DNA from: Aphelenchoides besseyi
Lineage: Eukaryota; Nematoda; Chromadorea; Rhabditida; Aphelenchoididae
DNA: 64,000 nucleotides
Reading direction: 5' to 3'
NCBI GenBank assembly: GCA_024699855.1
Contig: JAMPIQ010000003.1
Coordinates: 6,448,001-6,512,000 of the forward strand
Position numbers and translations under genes: made by a program. The notes below the pieces were generated by a model that did not search any database, was not told the DNA's origin, and saw nothing but the letters and a program-made list of their open reading frames with translations. Positions 1-12,873 of this stretch are shown one piece after another. Position 1 is the first letter of the stretch; every line of letters starts with the position of its first letter.

Positions 1-33
1 TCAGTCATATTTACAAACTCACTTGGATTTTAG

Positions 34-2056
34 ATTGTCGTACGTAAAGATGGTCAGGACCATTACAAGCTTTCACCGTGGGCAACCTATGTGACCTGCG
101 CAAAAGACAAAACCATTTTCCATCAACAGTTCTACAACCCACCCGAAGATCAACGTCACAAGCTCAAAGCATCACGACCAGAACGTCCCGAATCTCTGCG
201 CATCTACGAAGCGCACGTTGGTATTTCAAGCCAAAACGGATGCGTGAACACCTATCGAAACTTCGCTGATGAAGTGATTCCACGCATTCAAAAGCAGGGT
301 AAGAAATTGACTGAATTCAAACAAACTGATGACTTTTGTTTAGGTTACAACACAATTCAACTGATGGCGGTGATGGAACACGCGTACTACGCATCTTTTG
401 GATATCAAGTAACCAGCTTTTTCGCAGCCTCGAGTCGCTGTGGAACGCCTGACGATTTGAAGTACTTGGTCGACAAAGCTCACGAAGCCGGAATTACAAT
501 GTTGTTAGACATTGTGCACAGTCATGCTTCAAAGAACGTGGATGATGGACTGAACAAATGGGATGGTACTGATGGCGGCTACTTTCACGACAATGCTCGC
601 GGTTTTCACACACTTTGGGATTCTCGACTTTTCAACTACAATCAGTGAGTTCGAAAATTGACCGTTTAATGAATCGCATTCTGTTGTTTAGAATCGAGAC
701 TCAGCGCTTTCTTCTTTCGAATTTGCGTTGGTGGATTGAAGAGTATGGTTTCGATGGCTTTCGTTTTGATGGTGTTACATCAATGATTTACCATTCCCAT
801 GGAATGAGTAGGTTCTACTCGATTTTTTGTTTCTAATCATCTTTGTTTTAGACGATTCGTTTGGACACTACGACCATTACTTCGGTTTGAATGCCGATAT
901 GGATTCACTGGTTTACCTCATGCTTGCCAATCACATGCTCCACAAGTTTTATCCGTTCGTCACGACTATTGCGGAGGAAGTAAGTGGAATGCCGGGTTTG
1001 TGTCGTCCGGTCGATGAAGGGGGTCAAGGATTTGACTATCGGTTGGCGATGGCAATTCCGGACTTGTGGATTAAACTTCTGAAACACAGTCGAGATGAAG
1101 ATTGGAAGATCAACGAAATCGTGCATCAACTCGAGAACCGGCGTTATGGTGAAAAGCACGTCGCTTATGCTGGTAAGTTGAGACCATGAATTAAATCAAG
1201 CAATTTTGTTTGTTTCAGAAAGCCACGATCAAGCACTGGTTGGTGACAAAACGATTGCATTTTGGTTGATGGACAAAGGTCAGTTTTGGGCAACTTCAGT
1301 CGAAATTCATTCTTCGTTTTTAGAGATGTACGATTTCATGTCGACGACAAGTCCATTGACGCCTATCATTGATCGTGGACTTGCTTTTCACAAGATGATT
1401 CGTCTGCTCACTTATGCATTAGGTGGAGAAGCGTGGTTAAATTTCATTGGCAACGAATTTGGACATCCCGAGTGGCTAGACTTTCCGCGAATTGGGAACA
1501 ACGAATCGTATCACTACTGTCGACGTCAATGGAACCTTGTGGATGACGAAAACTTGCGGTACAAGTTCCTCAACAACTTCGATCGTGCAATGAATCAGTT
1601 GGAAGAAAAGCATCATTTCTTGTCTCGTGGACCAGTGAGTTTATGCGAATTAGTCACTTATTCTTTTTACAGGCCTACGTTTCATGGAAACACGAAAGCG
1701 ACAAGGTGATCGCATTCGAACGTGCCGGACTGGTGTTCATCTTCAACTTCAACAACACTCAGAGTTTTCCGGGCTACAAGATTGGAGTTCAAGACCACGG
1801 ATAGTGAGTTTTGATTCATGAAAATATTGAACATCATACGTTTAGTTATCGCATTGCATTGGAGAGCGATGCTGAAGAGTTTGGTGGCCACAATCGATTG
1901 GACCATGAGCAAAAGTATCAAACCTATCCGGAGGGTTATGCTGGTGAGTGACATTTGTTTTTATTCTAAAGAAATCGAAATTCTTTAGGTCGTGCGAATC
2001 ACATTCCCGTCTACATTCCGACGCGGACTGTTATTGTGTTAGAACGTGTTAACTAA
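34..2056 (+). CDS. GBE1: 1,4-alpha-glucan (glycogen) branching enzyme, 5' end outside window
   Basis: Cytosolic GH13 enzyme that cuts alpha-1,4-glucan chains and re-attaches them as alpha-1,6 branches in glycogen synthesis. The window opens in an intron, so the N-terminal part (CBM48 region) is missing. Nine exons are joined by 38-47 bp introns: 34-298, 344-644, 692-807, 852-1172, 1219-1278, 1324-1634, 1673-1803, 1846-1943 and 1989-2056. The translation follows animal GBE1 almost without gaps. Visible landmarks are [40 protein letters not shown] (nucleophile Asp), [10 protein letters not shown] (acid/base Glu), [14 protein letters not shown] (third catalytic Asp), [14 protein letters not shown] and a C-terminus ending LERVN. 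No active-site residue is missing. An AATAAA lies 36 bases after the stop. Identification is very secure; only the 5' exons are unseen. Confidence 0.97.
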
Positions 2057-2091
2057 TCTGTGCTATGATTAAAATTCTAATACTGATCGTT

Positions 2092-2097
2092 AATAAA
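2092..2097 (+). terminator. Polyadenylation signal of the branching enzyme gene
   Basis: A canonical AATAAA 36 bases downstream of the GBE1 stop codon, in the expected place for 3' end formation. Confidence 0.6.
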
Positions 2098-2235
2098 TCA
2101 TTAGGTAGCTAAATAAACATGTCAACTCCTCGGATTCCTGTGTTTGATTGTGAAAAAACCAGTTTATGCGGATGATAAAAAGGTAATTAGAATGAGATCA
2201 AAAAATATTGGCAACCAGAAACAGAAATGTAAACA

Positions 2236-2925
2236 TCAGTGGTGCTTGAAACAAAGTGGCATCGTTGCAAAGATCATCTGGAACTTCAATTCTTCGTTTT
2301 CGTTACTGTTGTTCGTACCTTCGCAGAAACAAATTGTGTTGTCTTTGCTTGCAATGAAATTCTGGACCGTATCGTCGTTGAAACATTTCCCGGCACCGGC
2401 ATGGTGGAATGGCCGGGGATCAGTCCACATACGTTGCCTAAATAATAGTTCGTAATCGACACGCTTTTTGGTCTCGAACAAACCAACAGTCCCGATAAAC
2501 GTAAGCTTGACCTGAAACGAAAGTTTACGAGCACAAAAGGAAACTCATGGTTTCACACTTGGAATCCTTTTAGCGACTACTTGAAAGTAAAACGCGAGGA
2601 TGTTGAAAAGTGTTTTTCGTAGATTTAGTTTTAGAAAGTGAAAATTACCGTTTGAAAGGAATCCTTTTAATTTCACACAGGTTCTGAAAATAGAAATTGA
2701 GGTTCAAAAGCATTTGTGGACTTGTTCTTCTCTAGTTCTTATTCTCACTTACCCCGGTTCGTTGACGGTGTTAACACACAAGTGAACACGTGCGCCGTTC
2801 AGATTCTGATTTCCGGGAGTTTGAAAATCGGCACATCGAGAAGCGAGAGTTGGGATCTTCATTCCTGCTTCACCAATTACACGTTTCAATTCGCTAACGT
2901 TCTCAAGAACTTTCGACTGATTCAT
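2236..2925 (-). CDS. Possible exons of an unrecognised or decaying gene
   Basis: I do not recognise this. On the minus strand a start at 2925 opens 57 codons (MNQSKVLENVSELKRVIGEA...) ending at a strong donor (GG|GTAAGTGAG, 2753/2752). A second candidate exon 2684-2650 follows in the right phase after TTTTCAG. Then, after another TTTCAG (about 2516), an open stretch runs to a stop at 2236 (VKLTFIGTVGLFETKKRVDY...). The phase of the last join does not fit cleanly with the second exon, so the model is broken or incomplete. The codon-like texture and good splice signals argue for present or former coding sequence. Alternatives are a pseudogene or chance. No domain is visible. Confidence 0.28.
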
Positions 2926-4234
2926 GGCTGTTGATTCTGACGGTTCGGTTTCATAAGTAGCAAAACACGAATAACAAGCGATCTCTCCTTTTACTCTTGA
3001 AGCGGGAGGTGGAGTGAAAATGAAAACCGATGAACAAACTAAAATTGTTGATCAGAAGTCGTTGTCGCCAAACTTACGAACAAAAACATTTGAGAAAAAT
3101 ACGGAGCTCAGAAACAAGTGCAGCAAAATCATGGACTTCAATTAGAAGGACACTCTTCCTTGGGGTTATGACATTTCAGTTGATATGAACTCTGAAACCT
3201 TAATCGAATCTTACAGCTCCGTGGCTTAAAATGCACGTCTTCAACCGATCACTTCACGAACTTTTGGGATTTGAAAAGAAAGAAAGTCGTGTGTTCAAAT
3301 GAAAGAACAAAAGACGGCGTTTTGGTTGTTAAGGATTGCTTATTGTTCTTCGAGTTTGCTGCCGACAGATTGATTGCCGGCAAATGAAATTCGAATTATC
3401 TTCGAAGGCGTGACAACACGGAACAAAAACATTGGACAGAAAAATGCTCTTGATCTTCAAACAATTACGAAACTATTGTCCGTTTCAAAGAGCTTTGCTT
3501 TTGAATTCGGAAAAGAAACAAAATTCAACGGGCAAATTTTCTCGGCGTATGAATTTCACCTCCTCGGTCTTCCGTTTTCACCGTTAATGTTTTCCTTCCA
3601 CGTGTCTTTGAAAAACTGTGCCGCGACTCTTGTGCCGTCATTTTGACCGTCGGTATTCAGATTACAACACTCACGGTTGTTAAAGAGCTATGGCATGATA
3701 CTCATTGCTGTATATGTATTCCAAAACAACAAGGAGCTTGAATGACCTGTGGACACTCGAGATTGGCAATCAAAAAGGCAACAGAGGATCTATGATACAA
3801 CGTTATGAGTGTTCTTCGACTTGTGAGTTCAAACAACGTGCTCACACACCAAAACGCTAAACGAGCGTTTGAAGTGGCGAAACGGCCAAATGCCGAGCAA
3901 AAGTCGTTAGTCGCATCTTCGACAACCGCGCAAGCCATTGGGGAATCACGTCGAGAGGGCGGGACGTAGAACGGAACGGGAGAATGAAGTTGCGGTTAAA
4001 CGAGGTGGACGTTGTGAAGGGAGGACGGAAACACGCTGTAAATGACATGGCGAACGAAAGGCGGCAAAATTCGCGAAATCTTCGGCAAATTTTTACATGT
4101 TTTGACATTTGGAGACGAACAGAAGAATCAAATGTTGTCTTCGTATCGTCAAAGTTCTAAGGTTCGAACATCGTTTTCAATTGTGTTTAAAGTTTATTCT
4201 ACTCGGCAGTCAAATCACAATTCATTCTTTTGTT
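2926..4234. other. Intergenic stretch with short coding-like fragments
   Basis: Between the possible minus-strand exons and the HACL1 3' end I see no complete gene. On the plus strand, a short open stretch from the ATG at 3020 (MKTDEQTKIVDQKSL...) and a 90-codon one ending at 3646 (...FEFGKETKFNGQIFSAYEF...) look more protein-like than random. They lack convincing splice partners and are separated by stops. They may be debris of a decayed gene. Confidence 0.3.
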
Positions 4235-6503
4235 TTACATTTTCGAGCGTGTTAACCACGAGAATTCCTGTTCCTTTCGAGTTGCGTCGGTCTGTATTAG
4301 AACGTTAATTATCGTCGGCTTATCGGTCTGAGCGAATGCATCGGTTAAGGCCCGAGCAATTTCAGTTTGTGTTTGGGCCAAAACTCCTCTTCCACCAAGA
4401 GCTTGACCCATCAGTTCGTAACGACAATTGGCAGACAAACTGGTAACCGGCAACTGAGTTGTTCGTTGTTGGCCATCAATCGAATTATAGTAATCTGCGG
4501 GCATTCCAGTGCTAATTCTATAAACTGTATCGTGTAATCGAAATACATAGCTGACAAACCCGTTATTGTTTAATATAACAACAATTATCGGTAACTGATA
4601 ACGAGCGATAGTTTCGAGCTCCATACCCGTAAAACCAAACGCTGAATCGCCTACAAATCGATGATCTCACTTACACAGACATCTTCTATTTGACGTACCT
4701 TGAACTACGAGAACTCGCGTAGATTTGGCATAATCACGGCAATAAAGACCTGCAGCTAACGCATAAGCCAATCCAACACCTGTAATATCTCGTTAAAATC
4801 ATACAAATACACAAAATTCACGCGACAAAAAAGATCAACTCCCATTCATTCCTCACTACGTACCCATAGTTCCGAAGGTTCCCGCATCTAAACGACGACG
4901 TGGCTGTGAGTTTTGTAACATAGTTCGTCCCGTGTCCATGGTATTCGCTCCCTCATTTACGATTATAAAATCGTTTTCGCGAACAAAATCTCGAATCGGC
5001 TTGTAAGCGGCGTAGTAATTGAGTGGAGTGCTCGAATCATTTGCCATTGTGTTTACGGTCTCTTGGTTCTTGCGAATCTTCTCTTTCAGTTGACCAATCC
5101 ATTCGGAGTTCGAATTGAAATGCCAACCATCGAGTTTACGTCGTAGCTTAAAGAAAAATGCCCTCGTAACGATCTTCATTGTACTACTCACCGCTTCAAT
5201 TGTTTCTCCAACATCGCCAAGAAGCGGAACTTCCGTTGAAACGTTTTGATGAAACTCTTCGGCAGCAATATCAATGCAAATAACTCGGACATCTTTTCGA
5301 AATCTAGGTGGTGCTCCAAAGTGTAACCTTAAAATAAACTTATTTTCATTCAACATAACGATATAAACTTACATCCAATTCAAACGAGCTCCAACAAGAA
5401 GTACAACGTCAGCTTCTTTGAGTGCACTAAACAAAAAACTTATCGATGATTAGTCGAGGAAAACATACAAAGATCGAGCTGCTGCAACGCTCAATGGATG
5501 CTCATCGGGTAGAGCTCCTTTTCCACCCGGCGTGTTCAAGAAGGGCAATTGAGTTGCGTGAATGAATTGATGAAGTTGAGTTGATCCTCGTTCACTCCAT
5601 TGAGCTCCTTTGCCGACAATAACCAACGGTTGTTTGGCATTTTGCAGAACATTAAGACAAGCTACCAATTGAGAACGCGGTGGCCGACTGACTGGACTAT
5701 AAAGTGGAAGCTTGGGCACTTTTCTAGAACTTTTTATCAAAAAGGTTATAAACGCAAAAGCTACGGCAAATATTTTATGTCGATTGTGTCGTTGACTAGA
5801 TTTCCGGGAATATCAACGTAAGTTGCGCCGGGACGACCGTAAAGAGCAACGCGAATTGCCTAAAGCATATTTTAGGGTAAGATACCGTCGGTAAGTGCCA
5901 ACTTTTTCTATGTGTTGAGGAATATCTGCAATTCTTGTAGGCCTGGAAACATGTTTGCAATAAGGTCGTGCAGCATCAACTTGTGGCCACTCCTGAAAAG
6001 CGCCGCGATTATCCAATTCGACGTCCGATGAACCGCCAATAACGACTAATGGCCTAAAGCAATCGATAAGGACAACCAGTTCACAAGACCCACCAAGCAT
6101 TAACTGCAGCATTTGCCATTCCAGAAATCGTGTGTAAAACTCCAGGACCGCTGACAACAAGACAAACTGCCGGTCTAAAACACAATAAAATTGCTATAGA
6201 AATGATACCATTTACTTTTTGGTCAAATAGCCCATTGCTTGAGCTGAATAAGCTGCCTAGATTAAGGAGCAAAACAATTGATTAGCACAAATACACGTAC
6301 TGCTTGCTCATTTCGACAACCGATGAACTTGATGCCAGTCGCTTGACAAGCCAAACCGACTTCAATCACTGGAACTCCTACGATGCCAAAAATGTACTCG
6401 ACACCCTAAAACAATGCATTACATTTGTTCAGCTGTCAGTCCATTATACTTGTTCTTTCAGTGCTTGAGCTAAAACTGTTGCGCCGTCCAATGTTTCCGA
6501 CAT
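4235..6503 (-). CDS. HACL1: 2-hydroxyacyl-CoA lyase (ThDP-dependent, peroxisomal)
   Basis: Thiamine-diphosphate enzyme that cleaves 2-hydroxyacyl-CoA (phytanic acid and 2-hydroxy fatty acid alpha-oxidation) to formyl-CoA and an aldehyde. The start at 6503 gives an 18-codon first exon ([18 protein letters not shown]), spliced to [17 protein letters not shown]. Then come GCRNEQA with the ThDP-activating Glu, [20 protein letters not shown], a [19 protein letters not shown] block, the central domain ([15 protein letters not shown]), [32 protein letters not shown], and the ThDP/Mg motif [14 protein letters not shown]...NNNG. The protein ends SWLTRSKM, where SKM is a PTS1-like tripeptide (the human protein, from memory, ends SNM), so peroxisomal import is inferred. 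Introns are short and numerous. A TTTTAG stands 10 bases before the ATG, suggesting a 5' UTR intron or a trans-splice site. Confidence 0.95.
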
Positions 6504-9335
6504 TTCAGTTTGCTAAAACTTTCGCAAAATTCAACCAAATTTCCAATCCAACAATAAGCGTTGTAATCGAATCAAAGCGAAGAATCCGAAGGAATCGAGA
6601 GCAATAAAACAAAATTGCTCAAATCCAACCTCACTGATAAGACCAACTTTTGCGGAGCACAATTTCTGATACGAACAGAAAGAAAGAGCGGTTAATAACC
6701 CGAACTCCAACGTGACTACAAGTTTCGTACCGTTTGCTGACCATTGATTGTCGCAACATGAGAACCCAAACTTTTGTCGACAAGAAACTAAACTTTGCAA
6801 CAATTTTCAAACAAGCATCATTACAACCTTGAGCGAATTGAGAGATGTTCGAGTGATCTGATGATTGAAAGTTCTGTTAGTTTGTTTTCCGTTCGCACGT
6901 TGTGGTGTTTCGATCTGCTGAAAAATTGGCGGGAAACTCGTCCGACTGCTCGTTCGAAGGTCGTTGCCCATGTTCGTCGGCATCAAGGCCAAATGACGCG
7001 CACCAAAAGATTGGTTGGAAATCTGGATTTTTATTCAAAATTATTTCTCTTCTACTGCGCATTTTTGCCTTCGAACTGTTCGTTTCCAAAATGCGGAAGC
7101 CAACGATCGTTGCAAATCGTTTTGACAACAAAAAAACCCGACCATTTTCCCATTCCATTTTCTTTGTTCTTTCTAGCAATCTGCGCAGTTTGTCGGCGGC
7201 ATTCGAAGGTCCAACGATGAGAGAAATTGAGCAGACTTTTCGGTTTTAACAGAAAATGAGCGTTCGATCGTCATTCTCACCTTTCGAAATCCTTCTTGCC
7301 ACATGGTTCCCCTCTTCTTTCGTCTGGAAAAGCGCGTTTTTACACTCCGACGTTTCTGTTACTGAAACTGCAATAATGGGGATTAATGACAGTCGGAAAC
7401 GAATTTGCAATTGTAATTCATTGTGAGTTTTTGATTTGAACGGGTTGAGTGTTCGAAACGACGCGATTGGTTGCTTTTGCCACTTTGTATCATTAAGTTT
7501 GATCTCAGTTTGATCTTTGATATGTGATCCATGGCTCAGTGCGATCAACTATCGGTATCCATGAGCCTCTTTAATCTCGAGTTTGATTGGCAAATTGAAT
7601 GCCGCGAATTTTTCGCGTCTGTAGATGCGATCACGTGCAGCGATAATGATTGCGTTTGTTTTTTTTTTGAAATCGTTGTTGGTCAAAGCAACAGAACTAC
7701 TCTGGGAATGTTCGGTTTAACTGCGGGACGAATATTCGGCCCAGTTGTTTAATTGAAATGTTCACTTTTACTGCGAGCAATGTGAAAGAAGACAATCGTG
7801 TCGGAGCTTATAAACTGAACGGCTGAGAAGTTTCGAATAATAAGTGTGGTGGTTTGTTCGGAATGCCGCTTGAAGTTATGACTAGTACACTCCACAAGTT
7901 GATTAGAAAGTGTTTTTGATGCAAAAAAGTACGTGGGATTTCTTTAATCTGATAATTGTAGTTCGTATCGTTTGCGGCCTTTATCGTGTGTTATGTGCCC
8001 GAATATCCGTTTGAGCTCATCTGCCCAAAAGAGGAAACTACCTAATCTCTTAAAATGTTTCGTTTAGTAAGTGACTGGATCTCCATCTGCTCTAGAACAA
8101 AAACCTTTAAATTAGTTGGAAACAGGTTGCGAAAATTCGTATACCTTTTTGTTATTCGGCATTTTTTCATCTAATTGTTGGTGGAATCTGAACATTGAAA
8201 TGGTGTCCTTATTCACTTCTTCGGGCAGACAAATTCGTTCATGTACAAATCGCTCAAATGCACGCGATTCATTCGTATGTCCATTTGACTTCTTGACCGT
8301 CAAATGCACTCGAGCTTATGCTCAAGTCTGAGAGCTCAGAGCTTGTTTGTTGAAAGCAAAAACATTTTGCTGTTTATTTCTCTTGAATGTACGCGAGAAA
8401 CTTCGTCCGTCCACGGGTAATTAGTGACTTGTCTACGAAATCGTCCAATTCCCTATTCAAATTTCTATTGAGCGAGTGGTTCCAACACGTTCTATCGGGT
8501 TTTTGGTCTTTGAGTTGAACTCTCTATTAAAAGCATTGCATGATTAGTTAACGTGTAAGTTGAATGTCAAGAAACAGTAAACTTCCGCAGATTTTCGAGT
8601 ATTTCTTGGTCCAATTGACTTGTCATTTATTAACCTACTGCTTTTAAAAACGTCTGTTTATTCACCATGATTTCCGGACTTCACTGCCAAACTTTTTCCA
8701 TCACTAAGAAGGTGAAGAGGAGCGGCGATGAGAGAAAGCGAAAAGGCAAACGGAGATGTTTGTTCTTATTGGAACTGCTCACGTTCTTCGACTTTTAGAA
8801 CAACTGGGGATCTGCGGACGCGAATTGAAAAAAATCTGCTCACTTTCTTATGCGCGTTTGCTCTCGATCTTGTTATCGTTACTGAGGACCACGAATACTT
8901 TTTTTTGTTTCAGTTCGTCGATTCCCTTTTGCGCGTGGCCATCGAATTCCCGCGAGAACTTGCGGTTTGAGAAGGGCGATTTCGGAAAACCATGAGGGTA
9001 GTTTTTTTGCCGAGAAAGAAGAAACGATTTCTATTTTACACTTTTTCCTTCGTCTTTCTTCGATTCTTGCAAATTTGACGAGTGGCAGACGGCAGTTGGG
9101 AAAAAGTTTGTTTTGCCAATGACCCAACCGTTGACCATCTTTTTTACGACGCTTTTTGAAATTGGCCAAAATTTACGAATTCTCGTGTCGTGACCATTCA
9201 ATTCGTTTCCCATGGACGTTCATTTCAGCGATCAAGACGTTGCTCGGAACGAACTTCGCAACGTTTTACTGGACGTTAATCGTCGTCCTGTTGACTTTCT
9301 TTTCTTCGCCCACACTGGGCCTGCTATGGGTTCTT
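6504..9335. other. Intergenic, no gene seen
   Basis: About 2.8 kb between the divergent starts of HACL1 and the next plus-strand gene. Open frames here are short, overlap on both strands and show no domain or consistent splice pattern. It presumably contains both promoters. A CTTATAAA sequence near 7806-7813 looks TATA-like but has no gene attached to it. Confidence 0.5.
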
Positions 9336-10935
9336 ATGGATCAAGAGAATAACACGTCTGAAGCGTTTGAAAACGAACGTCACTATTTGGGCGATTTGCT
9401 TGACGATGAGGGATTTATTTCGTGGAAGCTGGGTAGAAACTGAAACGACAACAATTGACACTAATCTCGTTATCTAGATGACTGTAAATCGAACAGCAAT
9501 TTTGAGATTAGCGAGCAGCTGAGCATTGAATCAGAGAACATAAACGTCACGCCGGAAAGTGTGCATAGCGATCCGGGATACGCTCATTCGATTACACGGG
9601 ACTCTTTTGCATCTACGAAGTATTCATCGAAGTACAGTTCGCAGAATTTCTTTTATTCAAGTCCCATCTCGAATTATCGTAAGTTCTCTCGATGCTTGTA
9701 TTTCTGATTCAAGATTTTCAGATCATGTTCATTCGAAGAATCAAACTCTTGCTCAAACACCGCATCTGCAGAACGGAATGCCGAACACTGCTCATGGAAT
9801 AAACAATCTGAATCAAACTTCTCCAAATGTTTTGCCACGTCCAAACAATCTCACGCTTCAACGAACTTTTTCACAAGCGGCCAAAAAGAATCTTCCGCTT
9901 TCGCCAGTCGTTTCGCTTTCAAACGGTGGTCGATTCACGCCGCCCGTTCAGAAGAAAATGACTGTTGTTTCTGCAACGTCTCGGTCCAAACCAAAACAAA
10001 GTTCAGCACCACCACCCACCTCCAACGGCATAACAACATCGAACGGACAACAGAAAATTTGGGGTTTAAATCCGTTAACGAAGTCGAAAAAAGGTAAACC
10101 TTAATCGATTACTTTGTCGAAAAAGCTCAAATTTTGTAGATTGTGTGGCTCGTGATGCAGATGTTTTCAAATTTGCAAAGAAGCGTAATCAACAGTCTTC
10201 AAAACCACAAAAATCTTCCACGAGCAAACAAGTGGCTGAACTAAAGTCGAATGGACCAACAAAGAACGGCAAACACGCAAACGTAACAGAAAACGGCGCC
10301 ACTTTTGGTCTGCGGAAATTCGAAAGCAAGTTTGACGTGAGTTTACATTCTATACATTCGAATACAAACCTTCTCTTTTAAGGTTTTGCAGAAGCTTACT
10401 GATCTCTCAACCAATGAAGAACGTATTCGTGAAGTCGAAAGTACAAATCGACGATCACCGTCGTTAAGTATACGTTCGGATAGTTCAGACGGTTCAGCAG
10501 AAGTCGAAAACGGCTCAAGTACCAGAGGTTCTTCCAAACGTTCAAGTCGATCTAATGGACAACAATCAAGTGGAACATCATCACCGACGACTACGCAAAA
10601 GACATTCGCTCCATCAGCTCTGGCAACCAGTCTTCTTGGTTTGTATCAAAAACCAAAAACAAAACGACAGAAAGTAAAACGTCCATGTTCTGATGGAATT
10701 TGGGTTATTATCAGTAAGTGGAGAGTTAACTTCAACATACAAACTTTTTGTTTAGTTGCATTACTCATGAACGCATATACACTCTTCAGTAAAGGTCTTT
10801 TTTGGGTTTTCGATTTGGTCGTCGATTTCGTTTATTTGCTGTTTGTTGCAGCTATCATGTTGTACGTTTGCAAAAGTACAAATGAATTCAATAGTTTATT
10901 TTAGGTTTCGAAAAGTCGTCAGCAAATTCACGTGA
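9336..10935 (+). CDS. Ser/Asn/Lys-rich protein with hydrophobic C-terminal segment, unknown function
   Basis: I do not recognise the family. The likely start is the ATG at 9336 (MDQENNTSEAFENERHYLGD...), although the frame is open further upstream. Exons join cleanly in phase across short introns: 9336-9435, 9478 to about 9679, about 9721-10094, 10140-10338, 10384-10712, 10756 to about 10861 and about 10905-10935. The protein begins acidic (LGDLLDDEGFISWKLDDCKS). It continues as a long low-complexity, probably disordered stretch rich in Ser, Asn, Thr and Lys. It ends with about 45 mostly hydrophobic residues (IWVIIIALLMNAYTLFSKG...FVYLLFVAAIML), then FRKVVSKFT. That end would hold one hairpin or two membrane passes, so a tail-anchored ER or nuclear-envelope protein is plausible. 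Its 3' end faces the GST gene 282 bp away. Confidence 0.7.
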
Positions 10936-11217
10936 TCGTTTTTCTATTTTTCGCCATTCATTGAAACAGGTCCATTTTACGTCTTAACTGCCTTAAACGG
11001 CTCGATTCTTTGAAGTTTAGTTTTTTCGTTGAGAAATCTCAGATCCAAACAAATACGGTTGGCTATTTATCGTTGTTACACTTCCTCTCGTCTTTTCGTT
11101 TTCATTCATCCTCCTATTGATCAAGTTGTTATTTTTGTCTTTTTGCAATAAAAATTGTTGATCACTCGATTTGTTCATATAACAGATTTCAATATACAAA
11201 CAGAATATTTTCGACCA

Positions 11218-12656
11218 TTAAACGGCCAACGGTGTGAGAGCTCGATTTCGAAGATAACTAACGAGTTGCGGAAGCTGTCGTACACGTTCCATGTAACTGA
11301 TAAGCAGCGGATACTTTTTGAGAATGTAAGGTTCATGTTGATTGATTGTGAATAGAAATTCGCTGACTGCAAAGTCGATCCACGACACACTTTTGCCAAA
11401 ATAACCGCTTTTCTGTTCGCCTAACAAACGAACATAAACCGGGAAATACTTGTCAACAGCCGGAAGAAAGATATCGCGACGTAGTTGATCCTAATACCTT
11501 TAGATCATAAGAATGTAGGCGCTTACTTTGTTGTCTTCACGAAATCCACCTATGACCAGAAGATAAGGTGAAACAGTCTCCAAAACGCTGCGATGAAACT
11601 CCGAAGTTTCGTCCAACTGTAAGAACTATATGATTGTAGATATAAGAATACTTACTTTTGCTTGATCCCATTCGTCAGTTCCGATAAGCCCAAACTTTCT
11701 TGACAGATAGCGAGTAATCGAATAGCATTGACCAATCTTTTTGCCGTCAACCTCCAGAATTGGTAATTTGCCAAAAAACGTCTCTAAAGCGAATGATACA
11801 ATTAAACAAATGTAACTTCACTTACGATCCTTGATTCGTAGCCATTGCTTCTTAGTGATTCGCTCATCAATGTAACTCTCATTGGCAAAAACGAAAATCA
11901 TTCGAATCATTTCGCAGATCCCACGTGCTGCAAATTGACAGGTTGACGTTTGCAGGTTTGCAGTTGCGAACAGTCGCAACACAAACATTTGAATTCTCAT
12001 CTGTGAATCCCCAAAAGTCTCAATTCGCAACTGTCGAATCCGCAAACTTCAACCTACCTTCGAAGTAAGTGATTTTGAAGCGAGGACGTGGACTCGTGTT
12101 TTCGGCGCTTATCTTCCTTGAAACTGCCACCGTTCCGAGTTCGTTGTCAATTTGCAAATAAAAACAGATAAACTAAAACAAAACCATGTTCTCTTACCTC
12201 ATTTTGTTCGCTAACATCAAGATTCTGAAACCCGGAAATGGGATAATTAGAACCGAGAGTCAACGCTCCATGGATTGTCGCTTCAGATGGCAGAGCAATA
12301 AACGGAGGCATAAGGGATATTAACGGCATCACAACCTGAGGAGGTCGACGCATTTGATGTCCGTATTTTTGCACAAAAAATGCCGATTTTGAAGGAATTT
12401 CAGTTGTTGTAGAACTCGGAGTAGTGGACTTCAGAACCATTGATTTGATTTGGATTTTCGTTTTGAGTTTTGAGTTGTCGATCGATAAGATTTGATTAGG
12501 AATTTCATCGGGATGAAGAAATCGTGAATAGTCGGGAGGCAGCTTGTCTTTTAAGACTGTTGACTTTGTCGCAATAGAGATCTTAGCATCGACGAACAAA
12601 ATACTGAACAATATGATGGATTGTAAGAGCATTTTCAAATAACAAAAAGAAACCAT
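11218..12656 (-). CDS. Sigma-class glutathione S-transferase with N-terminal secretory extension
   Basis: The C-terminal two thirds is a typical sigma-class GST: the glutathione-site block RFKITYFEARGICEMIRM (catalytic-type Tyr), then KLPILEVDGKKIGQCYSITR (cis-Pro and the usual Q-S/C-x-AI-RYL element), then an all-helical domain ending ISYMERVRQLPQLVSYLRNR. It would conjugate glutathione or act as a prostaglandin-D-synthase-like enzyme. Unusually, no methionine lies near the start of the GST fold. The frame continues upstream into an exon starting at 12656 (MVSFCYLKMLLQSIILFSIL...) with a signal peptide and about 130 residues of Thr/Pro-rich linker. That join requires a 25 bp intron or read-through, so it needs transcript support. 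The gene starts 218 bp after the SH2-like gene on the same strand. Confidence 0.85.
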
Positions 12657-12848
12657 TCGCGACTAGTTATCGTCCTTCTTGTTAACATATTCAGTGGACA
12701 TGAGACCGAGTGGTCAGTTGCGCAAATAAAAACTGATCATGTGATGAAACAGAATGCGGAACTTGTTGTTTCCATGTCCAAACAACATCTTTTTCGCTGC
12801 ATATTCGAAGTTTATTGCAAACAAGTTTGCAATCAATGAAATACGATG

Positions 12849-12854
12849 TTTATT
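12849..12854 (-). terminator. Polyadenylation signal after the SH2-like gene
   Basis: AATAAA on the minus strand 19 bases after the stop of the SH2-like gene and about 190 bases before the GST start. Confidence 0.5.
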
Positions 12855-12873
12855 TCAACAAAGAACTTCGTGC

